Below are positions 1-6,370 of a stretch of DNA of 8,902 bases, in pieces. This stretch comes from Desulfobacterales bacterium (lineage in GTDB: Bacteria; Desulfobacterota; Desulfobacteria; Desulfobacterales; Desulfobacteraceae). The notes under the pieces were generated by a model. It was not told the DNA's origin, searched no databases, and worked only from the letters and a program-made list of their open reading frames with translations. The DNA lies in the NCBI GenBank assembly GCA_022361535.1, contig JAKSAU010000249.1:1-8902 (forward strand), in the 5' to 3' direction. The position numbers and the translations under genes are program-made. Numbering within the stretch: the stretch's first letter is position 1; every line of letters begins with the position of its first letter.

Positions 1-1
1 T

Positions 2-562
2 CCCGCACAGGAAGATTACAACTACTTTGAGACCGGATATCACATGTCTGACGGCGATGTCGGATGCTATGCCCGTCCTGAAGTTGGAAACATGTACCTC
101 ATCGGTTCTGAAGATCCCGATTGTGATCCCCAGGAATGGGTAGATCCGGATGATTTCTATGCTGGCCGCGGCGGCCACGGACGTGACAATGTCCTGACGG
201 AAGAACAGTGGAAAGCACAGTGTTATCGTCTTGCCAAACGTGTTCCCTCTCTGCAGGTTCCTAACCAGCCCAAGGGTGTTGTTGACCTGTATGACTGTTC
301 TGATGACTGGATTCCCATCTATGACAAGTCTGATCTGCCTGGTTTCTACATGGCTATCGGTACTTCCGGTAACCAGTACAAAAATGCACCGGTTGTTGGC
401 CGCATGATGGCGGAACTCATTGATGCCTGCGAAAAAGGCCTGGATCATGACAAAGAACCGTTCCAGTTTACTTACAAGTATACTGGCCGGAAAATGGACG
501 TTGGCTTTTTCTCCAGAAAACGTGAAATTAACTACAACTCCAGTTTTTCTGTAAACGGATAA
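2..562 (+). CDS. FAD-dependent oxidoreductase, DAO family (C-terminal part)
   Basis: The reading frame is open from the window edge, so the start and the N-terminal FAD-binding Rossmann region lie outside; 186 residues are visible. The segment from about base 281 to 430 carries the C-terminal signature of DAO-family flavoproteins (glycine/sarcosine/dimethylglycine oxidase and dehydrogenase type): a Y-D-x-S-D-D-W-x-P stretch, then LPGFYMAIGTSGNQYKNAPV and GRMMAELID. In the family this GxSGxxxxxAP-G-xxAELI region closes over the FAD. The likely role is oxidation of a C-N bond with electrons passed to FAD. An ETF pair 0.6 kb downstream makes ETF a plausible acceptor, but that is inference, because a terminator intervenes. 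The substrate cannot be named from this fragment. The tail after AELID is longer than in small glycine oxidases. Confidence 0.8.
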   Translation, partial: PAQEDYNYFETGYHMSDGDVGCYARPEVGNMYLIGSEDPDCDPQEWVDPDDFYAGRGGHGRDNVLTEEQWKAQCYRLAKRVPSLQVPNQPKGVVDLYDCSDDWIPIYDKSDLPGFYMAIGTSGNQYKNAPVVGRMMAELIDACEKGLDHDKEPFQFTYKYTGRKMDVGFFSRKREINYNSSFSVNG

Positions 563-575
563 ACAATGATATGCC

Positions 576-606
576 ACGGGCAGCCTTTTTCAGGCTGCCC
601 GTTTTT
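576..606 (+). terminator. Rho-independent terminator of the DAO-family gene
   Basis: A 10-bp perfect stem (ACGGGCAGCC at 576-585 with GGCTGCCCGT at 593-602) has a 7-nt loop and runs into a T tract (602-606). It starts 13 nt after the stop codon of the upstream oxidoreductase, which it should terminate. Confidence 0.92.
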
Positions 607-645
607 ATCTCCACCCGTGAAATATTCGGGTTGAGAGTTGGGGGG

Positions 646-685
646 GGGCAGCAGCCAGCAGACGTGAATGGCTCTGCCCTTTTTT
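646..685 (+). terminator. Second, tandem terminator-like hairpin
   Basis: GGGCAG (646-651) pairs with CTGCCC (674-679). After one bulged C, AGCCA (653-657) pairs with TGGCT (669-673), leaving an 11-nt loop. Six T residues follow at 680-685. The left arm is preceded by a run of nine G (640-648). It may be a backup terminator for the oxidoreductase gene, lying 40 nt past the first. Confidence 0.65.
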
Positions 686-721
686 AGTTGTGTCAGGCAG
701 GTAGCTGTATATCCAGATATC

Positions 722-803
722 GGCTCGTATATCCTAAGAAACGGCTGACGAATTTTTTTGAAAAAAAATCCGCCTGATGCCTTTTTCTTAGGATATGCGA
801 GCC
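722..803 (+). repeat. Structured hairpin repeat, copy 1
   Basis: Arms 722-741 and 784-803 pair over 20 bp with a single T·G (728/797). Inside, GGC (743-745) pairs with GCC (779-781) across a C / TT internal loop. An asymmetric loop TGA (746-748) / CCTGAT (773-778) follows, then an inner A/T-rich stem (749-759 with 762-772, one A·C mismatch). The core AACGGCTG ... CCTGATGCCTTTTT is shared with the elements at 914-1055 and 6260-6338, while the outer arm sequence differs. I do not recognise the family. Confidence 0.85.
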
Positions 804-913
804 TGAGTGCCAGTAGGCGAAACTGAAATCAAGCGAAAAAAAATTTTAAGGGGTTTCTAAAGCTTTAACATTTATGGAATCAGGACGGGTGAACGCCTGA
901 ATATTTGCACTGA

Positions 914-1055
914 GGGTCTGTTATCCCGGAAAAAGGCATCAGGTGCTTTTTTTGTAAGACAACATCAAGTGCTGAGCGTAACGCATCTTATCTAAGAACT
1001 TTTTTTGGAACGACCGCTGGAAAAAAGTACCAGCCGTTTCCGGGATAACAGACCC
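914..1055 (-). repeat. Structured hairpin repeat, copy with long apical insert
   Basis: Arms 914-932 and 1037-1055 are perfectly complementary over 19 bp. On the minus strand the element shows the same core as the copies at 722-803 and 6260-6338: AACGGCTG near the 5' arm and CCTGATGCCTTTTT near the 3' arm. GGC 935-937 pairs with GCC 1033-1035. The loop ATCAGG (938-943) / CCA (1030-1032) is in the same place, and the inner stem is 944-952 with 1021-1029. The region beyond the inner stem is far longer here (about 68 nt, 953-1020). Confidence 0.85.
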
Positions 1056-1144
1056 GGTGCTTTATATGCGGCAGCAGGATCGGGCCGGGTTTGTCTAGTG
1101 GTAAAATGGGTGAGAATGGTGTAAATTCCTGTGCGGGTCCAAAA

Positions 1145-1150
1145 TATAAT
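1145..1150 (+). promoter_or_regulatory. Possible -10 box for etfBA
   Basis: A perfect TATAAT lies 24 bp before the etfB ATG. I see no good -35 hexamer at 16-18 bp upstream, so this is only a candidate. The etfB ribosome binding site is also weak (GGTG at 1163-1166). Confidence 0.35.
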
Positions 1151-1174
1151 AAACCGATTTATGGTGTATAGAAA

Positions 1175-1945
1175 ATGCAAATTTATGTCTGTGTAAAACA
1201 TGTGCCGGATTCGGCCGCCAATATCCATATCCTGGGCAAGGATAAGATTGATGAACGGGTGGCTTTTCTTTTAAATCCTTACGATGAGCATGCCGTATCA
1301 GAAGCTGCCAGCCTTAAAAAAGCAAATCCTGACAGCGAAGTGATTGCTGTGTGTGTGGGCAAAGCAGATGCGGAAAAAACCATCAGGTCTGCCATGGCTA
1401 TGGGAGCTGATAGAGGGATTCTTATCGAAACCGAAGAGTCCTGTGACAGCATGAAGACGGCAAGGGCATTGTCAGCAGCCATACAAAAAGACGGCAACCC
1501 GGATATTATCTTAACGGGTAAGGAATCCATAGATGCTGAAGGTATGCAGACCATGTTCCGTGTTGGTGCGATCATGGACTATCCTGTTATGACCAATGTA
1601 GTTGAGCTAAATATAGCAGACCAGACTGCCAAAGTGACTTGTGAGCTTGCAGGTGGTATGACCCGTACTTTTGAGACAACTCTTCCCTGTGTAGTCGGTG
1701 CGGGCAGAGGGTTGAATACCCCGTCTTATCCGACATTTCCGGATATTGTAAAGGCTAGAAAAAAGCCTGTTGAAACAATTGACTTTGATAGTTTAGGCGT
1801 TGAACCACCAAATGGCAGTGCCAAGATTGTAGGATTGTCGCCTCTTGTTCAGCAGCGTTCCCCTAAAGAAATTACCGGCAGCCCGGTCCAGATCGCCAAG
1901 GAAATGGTCAGAATCCTCAAAGAAGAGGCAAAGGTGATATCATGA
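1175..1945 (+). CDS. etfB: Electron transfer flavoprotein beta subunit
   Basis: EtfB pairs with EtfA to form a soluble heterodimer that takes electrons from flavin dehydrogenases and passes them on, usually to an ETF:quinone oxidoreductase. The 256-residue length is normal. Seen in the sequence: the N-terminal CVKHVPD (residues 6-12), the NPYDEHA segment (34-40), TGKESID (114-120) in the nucleotide-binding fold, and the diagnostic C-terminal block around residues 160-200 (GGMTRTFETTLPCVVGAGRG, then LNTPSYPTFPDIVKARKKP). The ATG at 1175 gives the conserved N-terminus directly. The stop overlaps the etfA start by 4 nt (ATGA), indicating coupled translation. Whether this is an ordinary AMP-binding or a bifurcating (second FAD) ETF cannot be settled by eye. 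No dehydrogenase or ferredoxin gene is fused or directly adjoining. Confidence 0.95.
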   Translation: MQIYVCVKHVPDSAANIHILGKDKIDERVAFLLNPYDEHAVSEAASLKKANPDSEVIAVCVGKADAEKTIRSAMAMGADRGILIETEESCDSMKTARALSAAIQKDGNPDIILTGKESIDAEGMQTMFRVGAIMDYPVMTNVVELNIADQTAKVTCELAGGMTRTFETTLPCVVGAGRGLNTPSYPTFPDIVKARKKPVETIDFDSLGVEPPNGSAKIVGLSPLVQQRSPKEITGSPVQIAKEMVRILKEEAKVIS

Positions 1946-2892
1946 AAACAATTGGAATTCTCATAGAGACAGACAACGGTATCGTAAAGGATGCCAATCT
2001 GGGAATGATCAACTTAGCACGGCAGGGCGGTGCAGATCTGCATGCTCTTGTTGCAGACGGAATTTCCGATGAAACCTGCGCTGTGTTGGCAGAATATGGT
2101 GTCACACAGATCGTTGATTTGGGGTTGCCGGAAGAGCCGGCCCAACGCCTTAATCCACAGGTTCGGGCCGAATATGCTGTGGCGGCGGTTTGTAAATTGG
2201 ACCTTGATGGCGTCTTCGGGCTTTCAACAGCCGAGGGCAAAGATCTTCTTCCCAGGGTGGCGGCGCTTCTTGATGCCCCGCTTGTCATGGACTGTGTTGC
2301 CGTTGATATAAAAGAAAATATCGGTACCACATCCCAGTATTCAGGCAAAGTCATGGCAGATATCCAATTGACCGGAGAAATGCTGGTGTTTGGTATCCGG
2401 CCCAATGCTATGGCAGCATCTGCGTCACCGGTCGAGGCAAAGGTCCTTTCACCGGATCTTTCTGTTAAAAAACAGTCTAACCTAAAACTTATTGCCTGGG
2501 AAGAAGACACTTCCTCAGACGGACCGGTCAGTTTGGCTGAAGCCGACATCATTATTTCTGGTGGCAGGGGCATGAAAAATAAAGAGAACTTTTCTTTGAT
2601 CTTTGACTGTGCTGACAAACTTAAAGCCGCTGTCGGCGCATCCCGTGTGGCCGTGGATGAGGGGTGGATCCCTTATGCCCACCAGGTTGGCCAGACCGGT
2701 GAAAAAGTGTCTCCGTCAGTTTATATTGCCTGTGGCATATCAGGGTCTGTACAGCATTTTGCTGGCATGAAAACCGCGAAAATGATCATTGCCGTGAATA
2801 CGGATAAGGAGGCCGCAATGATGGCCAACAGCGATTACTGCATACAGGGCGATCTGTTTGAAATTTTACCGGAGTTGATCAAGCAGCTTTAG
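1942..2892 (+). CDS. etfA: Electron transfer flavoprotein alpha subunit
   Basis: EtfA binds the redox-active FAD of ETF. The 316-residue protein has the usual two-domain layout: an N-terminal nucleotide-binding-like domain (about 1-190) and a C-terminal FAD domain. FAD-site motifs are SGGRG (206-210), GASRVAVDEGW (232-242), VGQTG (249-253) and GISGSVQH (265-272), followed by AGMKTAKMIIAVNTD. All expected residues are present and there is no extra ferredoxin domain. The ATG overlaps the etfB stop by 4 nt, and an AAAGGTG ribosome binding site lies inside the end of etfB. The nearby DAO-family flavoprotein upstream could be the electron donor (inference). A terminator follows 62 nt after the stop, so the transcript probably holds only etfB and etfA. 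Confidence 0.96.
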   Translation: MKTIGILIETDNGIVKDANLGMINLARQGGADLHALVADGISDETCAVLAEYGVTQIVDLGLPEEPAQRLNPQVRAEYAVAAVCKLDLDGVFGLSTAEGKDLLPRVAALLDAPLVMDCVAVDIKENIGTTSQYSGKVMADIQLTGEMLVFGIRPNAMAASASPVEAKVLSPDLSVKKQSNLKLIAWEEDTSSDGPVSLAEADIIISGGRGMKNKENFSLIFDCADKLKAAVGASRVAVDEGWIPYAHQVGQTGEKVSPSVYIACGISGSVQHFAGMKTAKMIIAVNTDKEAAMMANSDYCIQGDLFEILPELIKQL

Positions 2893-2954
2893 GCATATTG
2901 AATGTTCAGGTTCGATATCTGGTCTGAAATATTCGGTAACATAAGAAGAACGTT

Positions 2955-2987
2955 AAAAGGGGTGAGGATATATCCTTCCCCTTTTTT
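2955..2987 (+). terminator. Terminator of etfBA
   Basis: AAAAGGGG (2955-2962) pairs with CCCC plus T residues (2978-2985). An inner AGGATA/TATCCT stem lies within it, and the hairpin ends in a run of six T (2982-2987). The rest of the 276-bp gap before the next gene shows no other clear signal. A TATAAA at 3131-3136 lacks a good -35 partner. Confidence 0.85.
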
Positions 2988-3168
2988 CTTTACATGATAA
3001 GCCAAAAGTGTTTATTCACAGTCAGTGGGTCAATTAATTAGGAAAACCAAAGTTATTTGTTTTTTCTTTTTAGGTGTCCGATATTTTACGATTTGCTTTG
3101 GAAATCCAAGATTTTAGAATGTATTGGATGTATAAAACACCGTCAAACAAGGCTGAAGGGTTATAGAA

Positions 3169-4728
3169 ATGATAGCGATCAGACTCATACCTGCTATTTT
3201 ATTTTGTTCCGGTAGCCTCAGTCTTTTCCTGGCCTTTTACGCCCTGCATAACAGGCGGTCTACCCTGATTTACCTTTTTTCATGTTTTGCAGGATGTGTG
3301 ACTTTGTATGCCTTTGGATACGGTCTTGAAATGTTAAGCCACACACTGGAAGAAATGCTCTTGTGGTCAAAAGTGCAGTATTTAGGGATCTCTTTTATTC
3401 CAGGCCTTATGTTGGCTATTGCCTTATCATACTCCGGAAATAAAGAAGGGCTTGGGCCCATAAAGCTGAGTCTAATTTTGCTGATTCCGTTAGTTATTTG
3501 TCTTGCACGCTTGTCTAATCCGTATCATCATCTGTTCTACCGGAGTGCGGCAATGATTCCATGGGAATATGGGGCGTTGCTTAAAATCGAGCCCGGACCT
3601 TTTTACCTGGTTCATGCAGTTTTCTCAAATCTTGCCTGGCTGGTTTCCTTTGGTGTGCTGATCCGCTTTTTTTTCAGAACAAGTGGTCCTTACAGGCGCC
3701 AGATTATGATCATTATCCTTGGTTCATCCATCCAATGGTTTGGATATATGTTCTATTTAACCGGTCTTGGACCGGAAGGACTAGACCTTAACCCCCTGTT
3801 ACTGGGACTGACCGTACCGGTTTATGCTTTTGGGTTTATCAAGTTTGCTTTGTTCAGCCTGGTGCCTGTAGCCCGAGATCAGGTTTTTGAAGAAATGCGG
3901 GATGCGGTTGTTGTTACAGACAACCAGTTAAGACTGGTGGATTTTAATCACAAAGCATCACGGTTGTTTCCCAGGATGGTGCAGGAGAATATAGGCCTGG
4001 CACTACCACAGCTTTTTGAAGGCACTCCCGAAATTTCCAAAAATTTAAAGGTCCGGGCATCGGATGAAGTTGAAGTAGGATTGAACACACCTGAGCGAGA
4101 ACAGTTCTTTCGGTTATCCCGGGTGCCTCTGTCCGAAAAAAGTAAAAGGGAGATGGGGTATATTTTTACATTTACGGATGTGACCGTTCAAAAGGAATTT
4201 ACAGATAAATTGGAGCGGCTTGCCACCATTGATGAACTCACGGGGATATATAATCGCCGGCATCTTAGGTCCCTGGCTGATGTGGAACTCCAGCGGATGC
4301 TCAGGAGCGGGGAAGAGTTGACGGTTTTATTATTGGATCTGGATCACTTTAAAACCATCAATGATACATGGGGGCATCAGTGTGGGGATCAGGTTCTCCA
4401 GTCTTTTGCGTATGTCCTGAACGAGAATATCCGTGCGATGGATATTTTTGGAAGGCTTGGCGGTGAAGAATTTATGATTCTTATGCCAGGAACCCCCAAA
4501 GAAAAAGCATTGGGAACCGCACGGAGGCTTTGTCAAATTGTTGATATACAGCCTTTTAATTACGAAGGGCATGACATTCGTTTTACGGTAAGTATTGGTG
4601 TGTCAGGTTCTTGGGATTTAGATCCGGAAAAACGACTATCGTTGAATCTGGATGATGTCATCCGGAAAGCGGACCGGGCGCTTTATCAGGCCAAACAAAA
4701 TGGCCGAAACCAAGCGGTGATGGCTTAA
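3169..4728 (+). CDS. Membrane diguanylate cyclase, 7TM-PAS-GGDEF
   Basis: Predicted inner-membrane enzyme making cyclic di-GMP from two GTP. Seven hydrophobic segments lie at about residues 4-24, 33-50, 69-90, 97-115, 145-167, 177-198 and 206-231. The arrangement resembles the 7TM sensor found at the N-terminus of some histidine kinases. A PAS-like domain follows (about 236-345, with AVVVTDNQLRLVDFN and a closing FTFTDVT), then the GGDEF domain (about 348-516). Catalytic features look intact: DELTGIYNRR (355-364), DLDHFK (390-395), GGEEF (431-435), and the inhibitory I-site RxxD (R422-D425) exactly five residues before GGEEF. It should therefore be active and product-inhibited. The ATG at 3169 has GAAGGG 8 nt upstream. 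The gene stands alone and converges on nadE with a 51-bp gap and no obvious terminator. The ligand sensed is unknown. Confidence 0.92.
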   Translation: MIAIRLIPAILFCSGSLSLFLAFYALHNRRSTLIYLFSCFAGCVTLYAFGYGLEMLSHTLEEMLLWSKVQYLGISFIPGLMLAIALSYSGNKEGLGPIKLSLILLIPLVICLARLSNPYHHLFYRSAAMIPWEYGALLKIEPGPFYLVHAVFSNLAWLVSFGVLIRFFFRTSGPYRRQIMIIILGSSIQWFGYMFYLTGLGPEGLDLNPLLLGLTVPVYAFGFIKFALFSLVPVARDQVFEEMRDAVVVTDNQLRLVDFNHKASRLFPRMVQENIGLALPQLFEGTPEISKNLKVRASDEVEVGLNTPEREQFFRLSRVPLSEKSKREMGYIFTFTDVTVQKEFTDKLERLATIDELTGIYNRRHLRSLADVELQRMLRSGEELTVLLLDLDHFKTINDTWGHQCGDQVLQSFAYVLNENIRAMDIFGRLGGEEFMILMPGTPKEKALGTARRLCQIVDIQPFNYEGHDIRFTVSIGVSGSWDLDPEKRLSLNLDDVIRKADRALYQAKQNGRNQAVMA

Positions 4729-4779
4729 GACCGGTTATTGCCCAGTTAGACATTGACCAAACAGGACGGTTTCGCTTTT

Positions 4780-5562
4780 CTATTCGTTTTTAAGTGCGTC
4801 AGGAATAATGCAGACCGGTATGGGTTCCATTTTATGCTGGTTGGTCCTGTTAAATTTTCTATAAACCTCTAACACCTCTTTTTGTCTGTCATCGGGCTCT
4901 GTTTTTATTTCACCGGCTTCGTATCGCATGGCCCACTCCAGTTCATTGTAGGTGGCACCAATCTGGCTTTCATCGGTACGGTTATCTTCCCACAATCCGT
5001 CAGTTGGGGGGGCTGAAATGATGTCGCCGTCTACACCAAGATGCTTTCCAAGCTCATATACCTGGGTTTTCATCAGGTCGGCAATTGGGGATAAATCCAC
5101 ACCACCGTCTCCATATTTGGTATAAAAACCTACCCCAAAATCTTCTACTTTATTGCCTGTTCCAGCCACAAGCATTCTGTGGTGGGAGGCAAACGCATAC
5201 AGGGTCAGCATTCTAAGCCGGGATCTGGTGTTGGCCATGGTAAGGTCATCCTGGATGTTGTCTGGAAGGCTGTCTTTAATCTGCGTGAAAGCAGGGGTCA
5301 GCTCCATATCAATCCCTGTTACATTATCAAAGTTTTGCTCAAGCCAGGTAATATGGGCACTAGACCTGGACACCTGGTCTTTGGCCTGGAAAATGGGCAT
5401 ATTAAGTGCCAGGACAGGTTTACCTGTTTTGGCGCACAAAGTAGAGGTAACCGCTGAATCAATACCGCCTGACACTCCCACGGTGAAACCTTTGAGCCCG
5501 GATGCGTCAACATAGTCTTTCAGCCAGTTAATGATATGGGTTGCCACTTGGTCTGTTTTCAT
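4780..5562 (-). CDS. nadE: NAD synthetase, ammonia-type (NadE)
   Basis: Final step of NAD synthesis: deamido-NAD + ATP + ammonia to NAD, via an adenylated intermediate, in the cytoplasm. The 260-residue protein is a single N-type ATP pyrophosphatase domain without the N-terminal nitrilase/glutaminase domain, so it should use free ammonia. Motifs are the ATP-binding GVSGGIDSAVT (29-39), NTRSRLRM (111-118), the long conserved block TGNKVEDFGVGFYTKYGDGG (135-154) followed by VDLSPIADL, and a substrate-loop region APPTDGLWEDNRTDESQIG (184-202). The ATG at 5560-5562 lies 2 nt after the stop of the RNA methyltransferase gene, with an AAGGA site inside that gene's end. The two are therefore co-transcribed. 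The 3' end faces the diguanylate cyclase gene. Confidence 0.95.
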   Translation of the reverse strand: MKTDQVATHIINWLKDYVDASGLKGFTVGVSGGIDSAVTSTLCAKTGKPVLALNMPIFQAKDQVSRSSAHITWLEQNFDNVTGIDMELTPAFTQIKDSLPDNIQDDLTMANTRSRLRMLTLYAFASHHRMLVAGTGNKVEDFGVGFYTKYGDGGVDLSPIADLMKTQVYELGKHLGVDGDIISAPPTDGLWEDNRTDESQIGATYNELEWAMRYEAGEIKTEPDDRQKEVLEVYRKFNRTNQHKMEPIPVCIIPDALKNE

Positions 5563-5564
5563 AT

Positions 5565-6155
5565 TTAGTTTCCTTGAGCAATTTGGGTGGTCTGTTTTAT
5601 AGGTTTTCGTTCACCATGCTGGCGGGCGTATTCGTACAAGCAAATGGAAGCTGCCACGCTCACATTAAGGCTTTGGGACCGTCCGAACTGGGGAATCGTC
5701 ATTCGTTTTACTTCCGGGTAAAGATCCGGTTCAAAGCTGATTCCATATTCTTCATGCCCGAATACAAAAGCACTTTTTTCAGGCAATGCCGTATCCATAA
5801 TCGTTGCGCCCTGTCCAGGCTCCAGAATATACGGAGTGTAACCTCTTTCCAAAAGATTGGCATAGCAGGTTAGAAATCTGCTGTGGAAATGGGCCGGTAC
5901 CCACTTGAATGCTCCCATGGAAGGAGCAGGATCAAAATAGTTAATGCCCACCAGATGGATTTCGTGGCAGCCAAAGGTTTCAGCACTCCTGAATATTTTG
6001 CCAATATTAAAAGTGGGTTTAAGGTGGTCCAATACGATAATACATTTGTGGACACCTGGAGATGCCAGAATGTTTTTATTTTTCTGCCGGCGGAATCGTC
6101 GCTTTGCAGCTTCCCTTTCCGCCCTCATCATCATCCTTATTTTATGGGGCCCCAT
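5565..6155 (-). CDS. SpoU/TrmH-family RNA 2'-O-methyltransferase
   Basis: A SPOUT-fold enzyme expected to methylate a ribose 2'-OH in tRNA or rRNA using S-adenosylmethionine. All three SpoU motifs are visible in 196 residues: motif 1 NIGKIFRSAETFG (50-62, with N50 and the catalytic-type R56), motif 2 FVFGHEEYGIS (130-140), and motif 3 TIPQFGRSQSLNVSVAASIC (153-172, forming the knotted cofactor site). The N-terminal 30 residues are strongly basic (RAEREAAKRRFRRQKNKN), plausibly for RNA contact. It could be a TrmH-like tRNA enzyme or a less characterised subgroup; the target nucleotide cannot be read from the sequence. The ATG at 6155 has an AGAGGT site just upstream. It is the first gene of a pair with nadE. 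Confidence 0.9.
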   Translation of the reverse strand: MGPHKIRMMMRAEREAAKRRFRRQKNKNILASPGVHKCIIVLDHLKPTFNIGKIFRSAETFGCHEIHLVGINYFDPAPSMGAFKWVPAHFHSRFLTCYANLLERGYTPYILEPGQGATIMDTALPEKSAFVFGHEEYGISFEPDLYPEVKRMTIPQFGRSQSLNVSVAASICLYEYARQHGERKPIKQTTQIAQGN

Positions 6156-6186
6156 TCACTACCTCTTTTATCAATTTACAAAGGTT

Positions 6187-6215
6187 TGTATACACTTTTG
6201 GACTTGAAAATGCAA
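6187..6215 (-). promoter_or_regulatory. Sigma70-type promoter for the RNA methyltransferase-nadE pair
   Basis: Read on the minus strand, TTGCAT (plus-strand 6210-6215) is followed after 17 nt by TATACA (6187-6192). This predicts a start near 6180 and a short leader of about 25 nt before the ATG at 6155. Confidence 0.6.
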
Positions 6216-6259
6216 AGTGCCATCGCCAGCGATTTCAGGGTAATCACACATGTAGGTAC

Positions 6260-6338
6260 AGGTTAGTTTGTCCTGGAAACGGCTGCCGAATTTTTTAATA
6301 AAATTCGCCTGATGCCTTTTTCCAGGACAAACTAACCT
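6260..6338 (+). repeat. Structured hairpin repeat, copy 2
   Basis: The cleanest copy. Arms 6260-6279 and 6319-6338 pair perfectly over 20 bp. After a C / TT internal loop, GGC (6281-6283) pairs with GCC (6314-6316). The asymmetric loop TGC (6284-6286) / CCTGAT (6308-6313) follows, then a perfect inner stem CGAATTTT/AAAATTCG (6287-6294 with 6300-6307) and a 5-nt loop. The core matches the copies at 722-803 and 914-1055, but the outer 10 bp of the arms do not. It lies between the 3' end of the DNA glycosylase gene and the promoter of the RNA methyltransferase gene. Confidence 0.88.
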
Positions 6339-6356
6339 TAGGGTAGACACTAAATG

Positions 6357-6370
6357 GGGTATCGATACCC
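6357..6370. repeat. 14-bp perfect palindrome
   Basis: GGGTATCGATACCC is fully self-complementary. It lies 17 bp past the stop codon of the minus-strand DNA glycosylase gene and 18 bp from the hairpin element. It could bind a dimeric protein or form part of the transcript's 3' end, but no T tract follows on the minus strand, so it is not a standard terminator. Confidence 0.6.

Larger units (their letters stand above)
563..1174. other. 612-bp intergenic region dense in hairpins
   Basis: No convincing gene lies between the oxidoreductase and etfB. The region holds two tandem terminators (576-606, 646-685) and two copies of a structured repeat in opposite orientation (722-803 and 914-1055, 110 bp apart). 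A short palindrome TAAAGCTTTA sits at 858-867. From about 1056 to 1174 lies the etfB leader with a TATAAT-like box. Apart from these signals I see nothing recognisable. Confidence 0.7.

Noticed and set aside
722..1055. Integron attC sites or a CRISPR array
   Set aside because: The hairpins lack the RYYYAAC/GTTRRRY core boxes, no integrase or cassette genes are seen, and there are only two copies here in opposite orientation without regular spacers.
1071..1140. Stretch resembling part of a cobalamin riboswitch core (GGTGTAAATTCC ... GCGGGTCC)
   Set aside because: A loose resemblance only: no B12 box (GCCACTG-like) follows and the remaining conserved segments are missing. A covariance scan against the cobalamin model would settle it.
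1085..1145. tRNA-like segment (GTCTAGTGGT and GTAAATTCC)
   Set aside because: No acceptor stem or anticodon arm can be paired, and the T-loop is not canonical.
992..1228. Minus-strand open frame of 78 codons across the hairpin and the etfB start
   Set aside because: It overlaps the structured repeat and the etfB coding start, and has no family features.
1917..2618. Long minus-strand open frame (233 codons) inside etfA
   Set aside because: It is the shadow of etfA, which has unmistakable family motifs; the antisense translation shows no recognisable domain.
5153..5515. Plus-strand open frame of 120 codons opposite nadE
   Set aside because: It is antisense to a clear nadE gene and its translation has no recognisable features.
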